Below, piece after piece: positions 8,754 through 15,695 of a stretch of DNA of 64,000 nt. The notes under the pieces are model-generated. The model did no database searches. It saw only the letters and a list, made by a program, of their open reading frames with translations, and had not been told where the DNA came from. The first letter of the stretch is position 1, and the number at the start of each line of letters is the position of its first letter. The position numbers were made by a program, and so were the translations under genes. Source of the stretch: an uncultured Bacteroidota bacterium (lineage in GTDB: Bacteria > Bacteroidota > Bacteroidia > B-17B0 > Aurantibacillaceae); NCBI GenBank assembly GCA_937873155.1, contig CALMVZ010000002.1, positions 1 through 64,000 on the forward strand. The letters run 5' to 3'.

Positions 8754-9377
8754 ATGCTTTTAAACGACACTCCCTATATAATATACGCCGAAGAAACACC
8801 TAATCCGGCAACCATGAAATTTGTTGCTAACCGATTACTATTAGTGAGCGGCGCAACAGCTGAATATAAAACCCCAGCCGATGCGAAAGACGCTCCAATT
8901 GCAAAAGCCTTATTCCAGTTCCCTTTTGTGAAAAGTGTTTTTATTTCTTCAAACTATATTACAATAACCAGGCAAGATTCTGTTCTATGGGAAGAAGTCA
9001 CAAACGAACTAAGGACTTTCATCACAACTTATTTAAATAAAGGGAATGCTATTATTGATAAGCTTCCTGAAAAACAAGTCGCTGCCGATAATACTTTTAC
9101 AAAAACAGTTAGCATCAATACACAACACAACGTTCCCAAGAACGAAGTGGAAAATAAAATTATTGAAGTGTTAGAACAATATATCCGGCCTGCCGTTGAA
9201 ACAGATGGCGGTCTGATCACTTTCAAAGAATTAAAAGATGGTGTGGTTACTGTACAAATGCGCGGCTCCTGTAGCGGCTGCCCAAGCAGCACCATGACCC
9301 TTAAGGCGGGGATCGAAGCGTTATTAAAACGTTTACTGCCTGATGATGTGAAAGAAGTAGTAAGCGAAGCGGTGTAA
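8754..9377 (+). CDS. Nfu-type iron-sulfur cluster scaffold/carrier protein
   Basis: 207 aa. The N-terminal Nfu_N domain carries the typical EETPNPATMKFV motif (residues about 12-25). The C-terminal NifU-like domain has the cluster-binding pair Cys173 and Cys176 in GSCSGCPSS. Family members carry 4Fe-4S clusters to apoproteins in the cytoplasm. The ATG at 8754 is chosen because the conserved Nfu_N motif starts soon after it; a TTG at 8748 is possible but sits in the -7 element. Some NadA enzymes need a 4Fe-4S cluster, so divergence from nadB may be meaningful, but that is inference. It is monocistronic, with 87 bp to the next gene. Confidence 0.9.
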   Translation: MLLNDTPYIIYAEETPNPATMKFVANRLLLVSGATAEYKTPADAKDAPIAKALFQFPFVKSVFISSNYITITRQDSVLWEEVTNELRTFITTYLNKGNAIIDKLPEKQVAADNTFTKTVSINTQHNVPKNEVENKIIEVLEQYIRPAVETDGGLITFKELKDGVVTVQMRGSCSGCPSSTMTLKAGIEALLKRLLPDDVKEVVSEAV

Positions 9378-9464
9378 CATTCCTCGTTCCCATGTTTCTA
9401 GGTTAAAACCAAATTCATAAACTACCAACCGAGAAACAGAGAAAACCAAGAAACCAGAAACTTC

Positions 9465-10094
9465 ATGAAAACGGCAATAATATTTGGATCTTCAGGATTA
9501 ACCGGACAAGCTCTACTGAAGAATTTGGTGAACGACAATCGTTACGAAAAAATTTACAGTGTTGTCCGCCGCCACACAGGATATTCAAATCCAAAAGTTG
9601 AAGAGATCGTTTTTGATTACAAGGATTTTTCGAAATTACCGCCGTTAATGGTCAATCATGTATTCTCTTGCATGGGAACTACTATAAAAGCGGCCGGTTC
9701 AAAAGAAGCTCAACAGGTGATCGACAGGGATTATCCGATTTCCATTTCAAAATTCGCGAAACAGATCGCGGCTGAGAAAATGGTTTGTGTTTCATCTGTT
9801 GGGGCGGATTCAAGAGCCGGTAATTTTTATCTGCGCACTAAGGGCGAAATGGAGTTAGGTGTTAAAGCTAATTTCCCTAACTCCGTTTTTATGAGGCCTT
9901 CTTTTTTAATGGGAGACAGAAAAGAACTACGCATTGGCGAAAAGATCGGTATTGGTGTGTTTAAAGTTCTCAATCCGTTTTTATTAGGCGGATTAAAGAA
10001 ATTCAGAGGCATAAACGTAGATAAACTCAGCAAAGCTATGATCGAAGCTTGCTTCAAAGACACGAAGCAGGTTTTGCATTACGGGGATTTTTAA
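9465..10094 (+). CDS. NAD(P)H-binding atypical SDR protein (HTATIP2-like)
   Basis: 209 aa, cytoplasmic. The nucleotide-binding motif of atypical short-chain dehydrogenases is at the N-terminus (AIIFGSSGLTGQALL, GxSGxxG, residues 4-18). SSVGADSRAGNFYLRTKGEME resembles the SVGA...YxxxKGExE active-site region of the HTATIP2/NmrA-like group (Tyr and Lys positions retained). Such proteins are oxidoreductases or redox sensors, and the substrate cannot be read from the sequence. The ATG at 9465 is the first in frame. Neighbours give no functional hint. Confidence 0.75.
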   Translation: MKTAIIFGSSGLTGQALLKNLVNDNRYEKIYSVVRRHTGYSNPKVEEIVFDYKDFSKLPPLMVNHVFSCMGTTIKAAGSKEAQQVIDRDYPISISKFAKQIAAEKMVCVSSVGADSRAGNFYLRTKGEMELGVKANFPNSVFMRPSFLMGDRKELRIGEKIGIGVFKVLNPFLLGGLKKFRGINVDKLSKAMIEACFKDTKQVLHYGDF

Positions 10095-10162
10095 CACAAT
10101 TACACTTCAAAAGCTACAATTCGTAGCAATCACTCCTCTTACAATTACTTAAATTTACCCCG

Positions 10163-11575
10163 GTGTTTGCTATTATTGATATAGAGACCTGCAGCGGGAA
10201 ATTTGTTTACGGACACGGGAGGATAACCGAGATCTGTATCATTAAACATGATGGCTTAGGGGTAATAGATAAATTCACCACGCTTATCAATCCGGAGTGC
10301 AACATCTCCCAATATTTTAGCAGTCTTACGGGAATTACGAATGCCATGGTTGCAGATGCCCCGAAATTCCATGAGGTAGCAAAGAAAATATTAGAAATGA
10401 CCGAAGGCTGCATTTTTGTGGCGCATAATGTCGGTTTTGATTATGGTTTTATTAAAGAGGAATTTAAATCATTAGGCTTTAACTACAGAAGGGAAACTTT
10501 ATGTACGGTAAGATTAAGCCGGAAATTGATTCCAGGACGAATTTCTTATAGTCTCGGACATCTCTGCGCATCTTTAGGAATTGAAATAGAAGGAAGGCAC
10601 AGAGCCGAAGGAGATGCAGTAGCAACAGCGCAATTATTTGATCTGTTATTAAAATTAAAAGCCGAACATCCGCAATATAAAAACATGGGCGTTGAAGAGA
10701 TCATGGTCCGCCGCATTGATAAGATAAAAGAATATATCCTGAAAAAATTACCTGAAGAATGCGGTGTTTATTATTTCCTGAATAAAGACAAAGAAATAAT
10801 TTACATAGGAAAAAGTACCAATATGTATGGCCGCGCCCTCGCCCACTTTAACAGCAAAGAAGGCAAAAGCAAAAAACTTCTGAACGACCTGATGAATGTT
10901 GATTTTGTGGTGACAGGAAGTGAACTCGTTGCTTTACTTTTAGAGGCTGAAGAAATAAAAAAACACAAACCGAAATATAACCGCATGCGTAAGGCCGATC
11001 AGTTCACGCATAGTATTGATTGGTTCAGGGATAAAGAAGGAACCATCAATTTTAAGATAGTGGAATACGAAGATGCAGAGAATTCTTTATATAGTTCCGT
11101 TTCTTATTCATCAGCCCGCGAAAAACTGGACCGTTGGATAGATGAACATCAACTGTGTTTACGTTATTGTCATTTGACCGGAGATGAATCCGTTTGTTTT
11201 CATCACCAGATAAAAAAATGCAATGGCATCTGTAATGGTGAAGAAGAAATTGAAGTTTATAATAAACGTGCTAAAGAAATAATCAGCCAGGTTACTTATT
11301 CAGATCCTGATTTTCTTATCCTTGATCGCGGGCGGACTAATGAAGAACGCTCTATGATCCTGATCGAGGACAGTAAATATAAAGGCTATGGTTATATCGA
11401 CTCCAGCCACCAGATAACCTCTTTAGAAGACTGTAAGGATATTATAAAACACAGCGTTTATTATCCGGACGCCGATGAGTTAGTGAAAAGCTGGGTGAAA
11501 ACCGCCAAACATTTCAGGATCTTCAAGCTGAAACCGGCCCCTGATATGGGTATAAATACCGGGGAACACGTCTAA
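10163..11575 (+). CDS. DEDDh exonuclease fused to a GIY-YIG (UvrC-like) nuclease domain
   Basis: 470 aa from a GTG start. The DnaQ-like exonuclease is at about 1-175, with AIIDIETCSG (exo I), HNVGFDYGFI (exo II) and HRAEGDAVATAQ (exo III, DEDDh). A GIY-YIG domain follows at about 195-275 (CGVYYFLNK ... IIYIGKSTN), as in UvrC/Cho. A C-terminal region carries the Cys-rich stretch CLRYCHLTGDESVCFHHQ plus KKCNGICNG found in these fusions. The architecture suggests 3' trimming coupled to structure-specific incision in DNA repair. It is a known but little-studied arrangement. It is monocistronic; no uvrABC genes are nearby. Confidence 0.9.
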   Translation: MFAIIDIETCSGKFVYGHGRITEICIIKHDGLGVIDKFTTLINPECNISQYFSSLTGITNAMVADAPKFHEVAKKILEMTEGCIFVAHNVGFDYGFIKEEFKSLGFNYRRETLCTVRLSRKLIPGRISYSLGHLCASLGIEIEGRHRAEGDAVATAQLFDLLLKLKAEHPQYKNMGVEEIMVRRIDKIKEYILKKLPEECGVYYFLNKDKEIIYIGKSTNMYGRALAHFNSKEGKSKKLLNDLMNVDFVVTGSELVALLLEAEEIKKHKPKYNRMRKADQFTHSIDWFRDKEGTINFKIVEYEDAENSLYSSVSYSSAREKLDRWIDEHQLCLRYCHLTGDESVCFHHQIKKCNGICNGEEEIEVYNKRAKEIISQVTYSDPDFLILDRGRTNEERSMILIEDSKYKGYGYIDSSHQITSLEDCKDIIKHSVYYPDADELVKSWVKTAKHFRIFKLKPAPDMGINTGEHV

Positions 11576-11665
11576 AACCCTCCCAAAACAGGGTCAAATT
11601 CAAGACCCATCTAACCGATGTAAGAAATCTGCGGTTTCTGTATTCTTTAGGGCTTAGCCTTACTA

Positions 11666-11673
11666 TACTTTTG
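11666..11673 (+). promoter_or_regulatory. -7 element TACTTTTG of the gene at 11700
   Basis: Exact TAnnTTTG match, 26 nt upstream of the ATG at 11700. Confidence 0.55.
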
Positions 11674-11699
11674 ATGTCATAACCACTAATAATAAAGTT

Positions 11700-12308
11700 A
11701 TGAAAACAGCAATAACCATCAGATCCATAGTAGCAGTAACATTAGTATTTATCTGCAACCTTATGCATGCCGGAAATATGGACCCGGATTCAATGTGTCT
11801 CCGGTTAGTCGGAAAAGTATCTAAAACCCCACATAGTGCCGGGCATACTTATACCGTTCAATTGATTGATAACAGTAAGGTGATAGCAACGCAAGTAGTA
11901 AAAGCGGGAAAGAACTTTAAATTCGATGTTCAAAGAAATGGATGGTATGGCCTACAGATCAAAAACGAAGATTGCGTTTCAAAATTGATCAGCGTTAGTA
12001 CACACGTACCAGACCTTGAAGAAGGTGATGCCTATTTAGTAACTTTTGAAATGGACGAACCGATAACCCATGAAGAATCAAAATACCTGGATTCAGATGC
12101 GATAGATTTTCCATTGGCACTTATTTCATATGAAAAGAATATGGACAATTTCAATTATAGCGAAGAATACACCAAGAATATCAAGAACAAACTTTTAGAC
12201 CCTTTAACGGGTAGTAACAAAGAAACGGCTTCAAAAGAGATTGCATCGAATGAGGCCACAGCAAAAGATCAGGCTGAACTAAAGAACCGCAAAGCGATCA
12301 TAAAATAA
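11700..12308 (+). CDS. Secreted hypothetical protein
   Basis: 202 aa. A signal peptide (MKTAITIRSIVAVTLVFICN, cleavage near MHAG) precedes a roughly 90-residue beta-rich domain (LRLVGKVSKTPHSAGHTYTVQLID ... GKNFKFDVQRNGWYGLQI). That domain looks like a carboxypeptidase-regulatory/transthyretin-type sandwich, the kind that begins several other secreted proteins here. The C-terminal third is charged and low-complexity (ETASKEIASNEATAKDQAEL). No enzyme motif is present. The gene has its own promoter and a strong terminator. Probably periplasmic; function unknown. Confidence 0.8.
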   Translation: MKTAITIRSIVAVTLVFICNLMHAGNMDPDSMCLRLVGKVSKTPHSAGHTYTVQLIDNSKVIATQVVKAGKNFKFDVQRNGWYGLQIKNEDCVSKLISVSTHVPDLEEGDAYLVTFEMDEPITHEESKYLDSDAIDFPLALISYEKNMDNFNYSEEYTKNIKNKLLDPLTGSNKETASKEIASNEATAKDQAELKNRKAIIK

Positions 12309-12346
12309 AACCTGCCCGGGGTATAACAGGACTATTCACAGAATCC

Positions 12347-12383
12347 AAAGTGCATTTCTTAAGTCGGAATGCACTTTTTTTTT
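12347..12383 (+). terminator. Rho-independent terminator
   Basis: Stem AAAGTGCATT (12347-12356) / AATGCACTTT (12368-12377), running into nine T. It lies 38 nt after the stop of the gene at 11700-12308. Confidence 0.9.
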
Positions 12384-12538
12384 GCTCAAACCCCTAACCC
12401 AATTTGGGTGAAGCGGAATTTTTGTCCTCCCCCGCTCATCGTGATTTTAACCTTACTTTAACTTCGTTTAACACAGACTTAACCATCTGTTGTAACTTTT
12501 CTTTGGAACTTTACGTCTAACAAGAAAAACAAGAAATC

Positions 12539-12856
12539 ATGAATACAATTAAAATCATTCCCGCCCTGGTTTTATTAACATTAAGTTTAAATGCAAAACC
12601 AAACAACAACAGTAACAACACTATTGTGGAAACAGTAAAGAACAAGATCAGTTGTCCGGCCGAATTATTCAATAACAAGAATACTACTTCGGTACGTTTA
12701 TCGTTCACAGTGAATAAAGACGGAAAAGCAGAGAACGTTATTATTAATGCTGAAGACGAAAAAGTAAAACAGTACGTTAACGAGAAATTAGGAAAATTAG
12801 AGTTCCCTCAGAAAAACGAAGAGGTGAACATGGTGATCCATTTTAAATTAGCATAA
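12539..12856 (+). CDS. Small secreted protein with a TonB C-terminal-like fold
   Basis: 105 aa. A signal peptide (MNTIKIIPALVLLTLSLNA) is followed by a short Asn-rich linker. An approximately 65-residue domain follows (SVRLSFTVNKDGKAENVII ... VNEKLGKLEFPQKNEEVNMVIHFKLA) whose pattern of strand, NKDGK turn, strand, helix and strand matches TonB C-terminal domains. It lacks the membrane anchor and Pro-rich spacer of true TonB. Its stop codon directly abuts the stop of the convergent haem-binding gene (0 bp gap). Function unknown. Confidence 0.7.
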   Translation: MNTIKIIPALVLLTLSLNAKPNNNSNNTIVETVKNKISCPAELFNNKNTTSVRLSFTVNKDGKAENVIINAEDEKVKQYVNEKLGKLEFPQKNEEVNMVIHFKLA

Positions 12857-13333
12857 CTATTTTTCTGTCTTTTCGTATTGTTGCCTGCTCAGTGTTGCCC
12901 AATTGATCAGAAGACGTTTTTGCTCATCATTCAATTTAGCGTTACCGTGGATCCGGGTATAGGATGACATCGGCATTTCACCGGCACTCACTGTCTCTGC
13001 AATTTCTTCGAATTTGTGAGCTTTACGTTTGTCTTTATAAGTGTTGAATACAGAAAAATTCAAATGCTTCTTGCCTTCGTTGATATGATTGGATATCCAC
13101 CACCCAATTGGCTGAATATTCTCGTACCACATATGGTTGGTATGATCCGAATGACAATCGTAACAAGACGCAACCAGAATATTCTTCACATCTTCGGGCA
13201 CGTTAACTGACCAGGTGACATCTTCCCTTCCAAAAGCTTCGCCCTGGTTTTTTGCGGGACGGATAAATTGGATCACTATTAAAACGACCAACACTGTTCT
13301 TAAAATAATTTTAGGGTTAAGGAATTTCTTCAT
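12857..13333 (-). CDS. Membrane-anchored haem-binding domain protein
   Basis: 158 aa from the ATG at 13333. An N-terminal transmembrane segment (IILRTVLVVLIVIQFI) is followed by a periplasmic domain with a c-type haem site (CYDCHS). Downstream His and Met residues (WWISNHINEGKKHLNF, GEMPMSSYT) match the Bacteroidota haem-binding domain family (PF14376). The role is presumed to be electron transfer or haem binding at the membrane. It lies 1 bp downstream of the phosphatase gene and is probably co-transcribed with it. An earlier in-frame start would only add 15 residues that overlap the phosphatase gene. Confidence 0.85.
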   Translation of the reverse strand: MKKFLNPKIILRTVLVVLIVIQFIRPAKNQGEAFGREDVTWSVNVPEDVKNILVASCYDCHSDHTNHMWYENIQPIGWWISNHINEGKKHLNFSVFNTYKDKRKAHKFEEIAETVSAGEMPMSSYTRIHGNAKLNDEQKRLLINWATLSRQQYEKTEK

Positions 13334-13334
13334 A

Positions 13335-13985
13335 CTAATTTTTAATATCCTTCTCAACTGTTGGAATATTAAAAGCATCCAATAGTTTACCCGAAGAGCT
13401 TAATTTAATTCCGGTAAGCGAATGTCCTAAATAAGCACCGGTATCAATATTATAAGAATTCGTATTCTTATCAAATTCAAATTTACCATTTTTTATAGGT
13501 GTATGTCCGTATACCTGAACTTTTCCGATATTTTTTATTCCCAAACGGTGCCATAACAATCCGCTATAGTGATCGGGGTCCATAGCAAAAGGAGAAACGC
13601 TGATACCGGCATGACTTATCATTACGTGTTCATTTTCCCAATGTGTGCGCAGGGTTTTCATCCATTCAGCATCTTCTTCAAAATTACGCTCATTTAAAAC
13701 ATAATCCCACAATACTTTTTTTCCATACTTGTCATACCACCGTTCTTCCTTGTCTTTGTTATAATACTGAAGAGCGAGCCATTCGTGATTACCTTTGAGG
13801 AAAACTGAGGACGGGTGTTCTTTTTCAATTTCGCGGCACAGTTTCACAACCTGTGGAGTAAAATTTCCCCTGTCGATCATATCACCTACTTGTACCAGAA
13901 TTTCTTTCTGAGGCTCCCAGAATTCAAGAAGCGCTTTAAACGTGTAATAGCAACCGTGTATATCACCAATTATAAAGAGATCCAT
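13335..13985 (-). CDS. PPP-family metallophosphatase
   Basis: 216 aa. The motifs GDIHG (8-12), GDMIDRG and GNHE define the calcineurin-like PPP fold, with later metal ligands in ISHAG and YGHTP. This resembles bacterial PrpE/diadenosine-tetraphosphatase-like or Ser/Thr phosphatases; the sequence cannot separate these. ATG 13985 is chosen over the GTG directly before it. It is cytoplasmic and upstream of the haem-binding gene with a 1-bp gap, so it is probably one operon. Confidence 0.87.
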   Translation of the reverse strand: MDLFIIGDIHGCYYTFKALLEFWEPQKEILVQVGDMIDRGNFTPQVVKLCREIEKEHPSSVFLKGNHEWLALQYYNKDKEERWYDKYGKKVLWDYVLNERNFEEDAEWMKTLRTHWENEHVMISHAGISVSPFAMDPDHYSGLLWHRLGIKNIGKVQVYGHTPIKNGKFEFDKNTNSYNIDTGAYLGHSLTGIKLSSSGKLLDAFNIPTVEKDIKN

Positions 13986-13996
13986 CACTACTAAAT

Positions 13997-14152
13997 TTAA
14001 GAACCTTTTCGTTGCAATTCGTCTAATTTCTTTGAAATGTACTTTTCGTGGGGCAAATGTGCTTTTTGGATACGCTTGGCATAATGTATGGAATCTGTAA
14101 CTTCCTGGTTTTTCTTCTCCACAATAACTTTTTGCAATTCTATTATTTTCTT
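13997..14152 (-). pseudogene. Out-of-frame C-terminal tail of the adjacent TPR protein
   Basis: Frame shifted by one base from the TPR gene, this stretch encodes 51 residues beginning KKIIELQKVIVEKKNQEV and then TDSIHYAKRIQKAHLPHEKY, ending in a stop at 13997. This is the linker motif that follows the membrane segment in Bacteroidota TPR and SpoIIE sensor proteins; compare EEKNKEMMDSITYSKRIQ in the phosphatase at 26961-28487. One extra A in the A4 run near 14151 would join it in frame to the TPR protein. Confidence 0.8.
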
Positions 14153-15498
14153 TTGTGATTAGTCACTTTGAAACGTTGGTACAGGAAATAAGAGAATCCA
14201 AGTACCAGCACTAAAATAGCGATCACCACATAATTGATAAAACGCTGTTGTTTTTTTTCTTCTTCTTTTTTTCTTAATTCTTCATCCGATTTAACTTTCA
14301 GTTCATGTTCCTGCCGGTCTAAAGCAAATTGTGTCTTTAAATTATTGAACGTTGTGTTTTTAGATGCGTTAAATATACTATCCTTAAGTCTCGTTAAACT
14401 TTCGTGATAGAACAAGGCTTTACCGATATCATTCTTTTTTTTATAAACGTTATATAAACCTTCCGAGGCGATCTTTTGATCCTCAAGGCTTCCTATTTCA
14501 GAAGCGATAGCGTGAGCAGCTTTATAATAATTCAACGCCTTATCTGTTTTCGCATAATCCAGGCTCGATCTGCCAAGAAAACATAATTGTTCGGCCTGCA
14601 TCTTTTTATCCCCTAAAAGTTTTGAGGACTCCCAGGCTTTTTCAAATTCAGCAATAGCTTCATCAAACCTTCCCATATCATAATAGATCAACCCGAAATT
14701 ACTGCTGTTCTCCACCCGGCCTTTCAGATCCTTAAATTCCTTTAGCAATTCGAACGATTGCCTTTGGTAATCAAGTGCCTTCTCATATTGCTTTTTCTTC
14801 CTGTATAAAGCACCGAGGTTATTCAGCGAAGAGATCATATCCATTTTATTACCCATTTCTTTATGGATCTCATAACTTTTTGTTTGGTAAACAAAGGAAA
14901 GACTATCCTCACCTAATTTTTCATACATCACAGCGAGATTACCGATCGCGGCAGCAACAAAATAGGTATTCCCTCCGTCCTCCTGCATTTTAAGGGCTTT
15001 TTGAAGATATTCAACAGCCTTCGTGAAATCAGAAAGGTTATAATAAATGATCCCGATATTATTGTAAGAAGCAGCTATTGCCCTTTTGTCGTTGATCTCC
15101 ATTCTCATCGCCAACGCCTTTTGATGAAACTCAAGGGCCTTTGGACAATCAGACATTTGCGAATAAGCATTTCCGATCGTGTTGTAAGCAGCTGCTATTC
15201 CCCGCTTGTAATTTATTTTTTCAGAAAGTTTAAGCGCCTGGTTGGCGTAATCGAGTCCTAATTGAATGCGGCCCTCCCTTAAATAGGCAAACCCCAAATT
15301 GCTTAAAGTTTTAGCTCTTAAAGTGTCGTGTATGTTCTCTTTTAGCTTCTTCTCCAGTGAATCTGATTTAAGTTGCTGCGAAAATACCGGGATCGGAAAG
15401 AAACACCACACTGCGAACAGAAACAACACAGCCAGAAAGCTTACCCGTTCAAAAATGCAGTTAATGACAGCAAATATTTCATAAACCTTTAGCGCCAT
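14143..15498 (-). CDS. TPR-repeat membrane protein, C-terminus cut by a frameshift
   Basis: 451 aa in the intact frame. A signal/anchor (residues about 20-40) precedes about eight tetratricopeptide repeats (e.g. AAAYNTIGNAYSQMSDCPKA, AASYNNIGIIYYNLSDFTKA). Then come a charged coiled coil (DEELRKKEEEKKQQR) and a transmembrane helix (YVVIAILVLVLGFSYFLY). The frame stops at VTNHKRK. The usual juxtamembrane tail follows in another frame at 13997-14152. In this family the TPR part is periplasmic and the tail cytoplasmic, sometimes joined to a SpoIIE phosphatase; here there is no phosphatase domain even after frame correction. Just upstream lies a relic of a second tail (15512-15574). Ligand unknown. 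Confidence 0.85.
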   Translation of the reverse strand: MALKVYEIFAVINCIFERVSFLAVLFLFAVWCFFPIPVFSQQLKSDSLEKKLKENIHDTLRAKTLSNLGFAYLREGRIQLGLDYANQALKLSEKINYKRGIAAAYNTIGNAYSQMSDCPKALEFHQKALAMRMEINDKRAIAASYNNIGIIYYNLSDFTKAVEYLQKALKMQEDGGNTYFVAAAIGNLAVMYEKLGEDSLSFVYQTKSYEIHKEMGNKMDMISSLNNLGALYRKKKQYEKALDYQRQSFELLKEFKDLKGRVENSSNFGLIYYDMGRFDEAIAEFEKAWESSKLLGDKKMQAEQLCFLGRSSLDYAKTDKALNYYKAAHAIASEIGSLEDQKIASEGLYNVYKKKNDIGKALFYHESLTRLKDSIFNASKNTTFNNLKTQFALDRQEHELKVKSDEELRKKEEEKKQQRFINYVVIAILVLVLGFSYFLYQRFKVTNHKRK

Positions 15499-15511
15499 TT
15501 AATTACTTCCT

Positions 15512-15574
15512 TCATTCTTCTGAAATGTATTTTTTATTAGGTAAATGCTTCTTCTGAATGCATTTAAATATACA
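15512..15574 (-). pseudogene. Relic of the C-terminal tail of a lost TPR paralogue
   Basis: On the minus strand, just before the TPR gene, a short frame reads CIFKCIQKKHLPNKKYISEE then stop (15512). It matches the tail of the TPR protein (RIQKAHLPHEKYISKK) in IQK-HLP--KYIS, with mostly synonymous or third-position differences between them. No further homologous sequence is visible upstream. I read it as the remnant of a tandem duplicate. Confidence 0.6.
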
Positions 15575-15662
15575 AGTTAAAAGCTGATCACACAAGGCTA
15601 AAATATATACCACTTTTGGGCAATTTTCCTTATAAAAACTTATTATACTAAATAAATTATAT

Positions 15663-15670
15663 TAGATTTG
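15663..15670 (+). promoter_or_regulatory. -7 element TAGATTTG of the M1 aminopeptidase gene
   Basis: Exact TAnnTTTG match, 25 nt upstream of the ATG at 15696. Confidence 0.55.
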
Positions 15671-15695
15671 ATACGCTCATTACAAGAGTTAAGTC

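Noticed and set aside
14143-14157. Programmed -1 frameshifting in the TPR gene
   Set aside because: The A-rich stretch is suggestive, but there is no X-XXY-YYZ heptamer, no obvious downstream pseudoknot and no upstream SD stimulator; a simple indel explains the data better.
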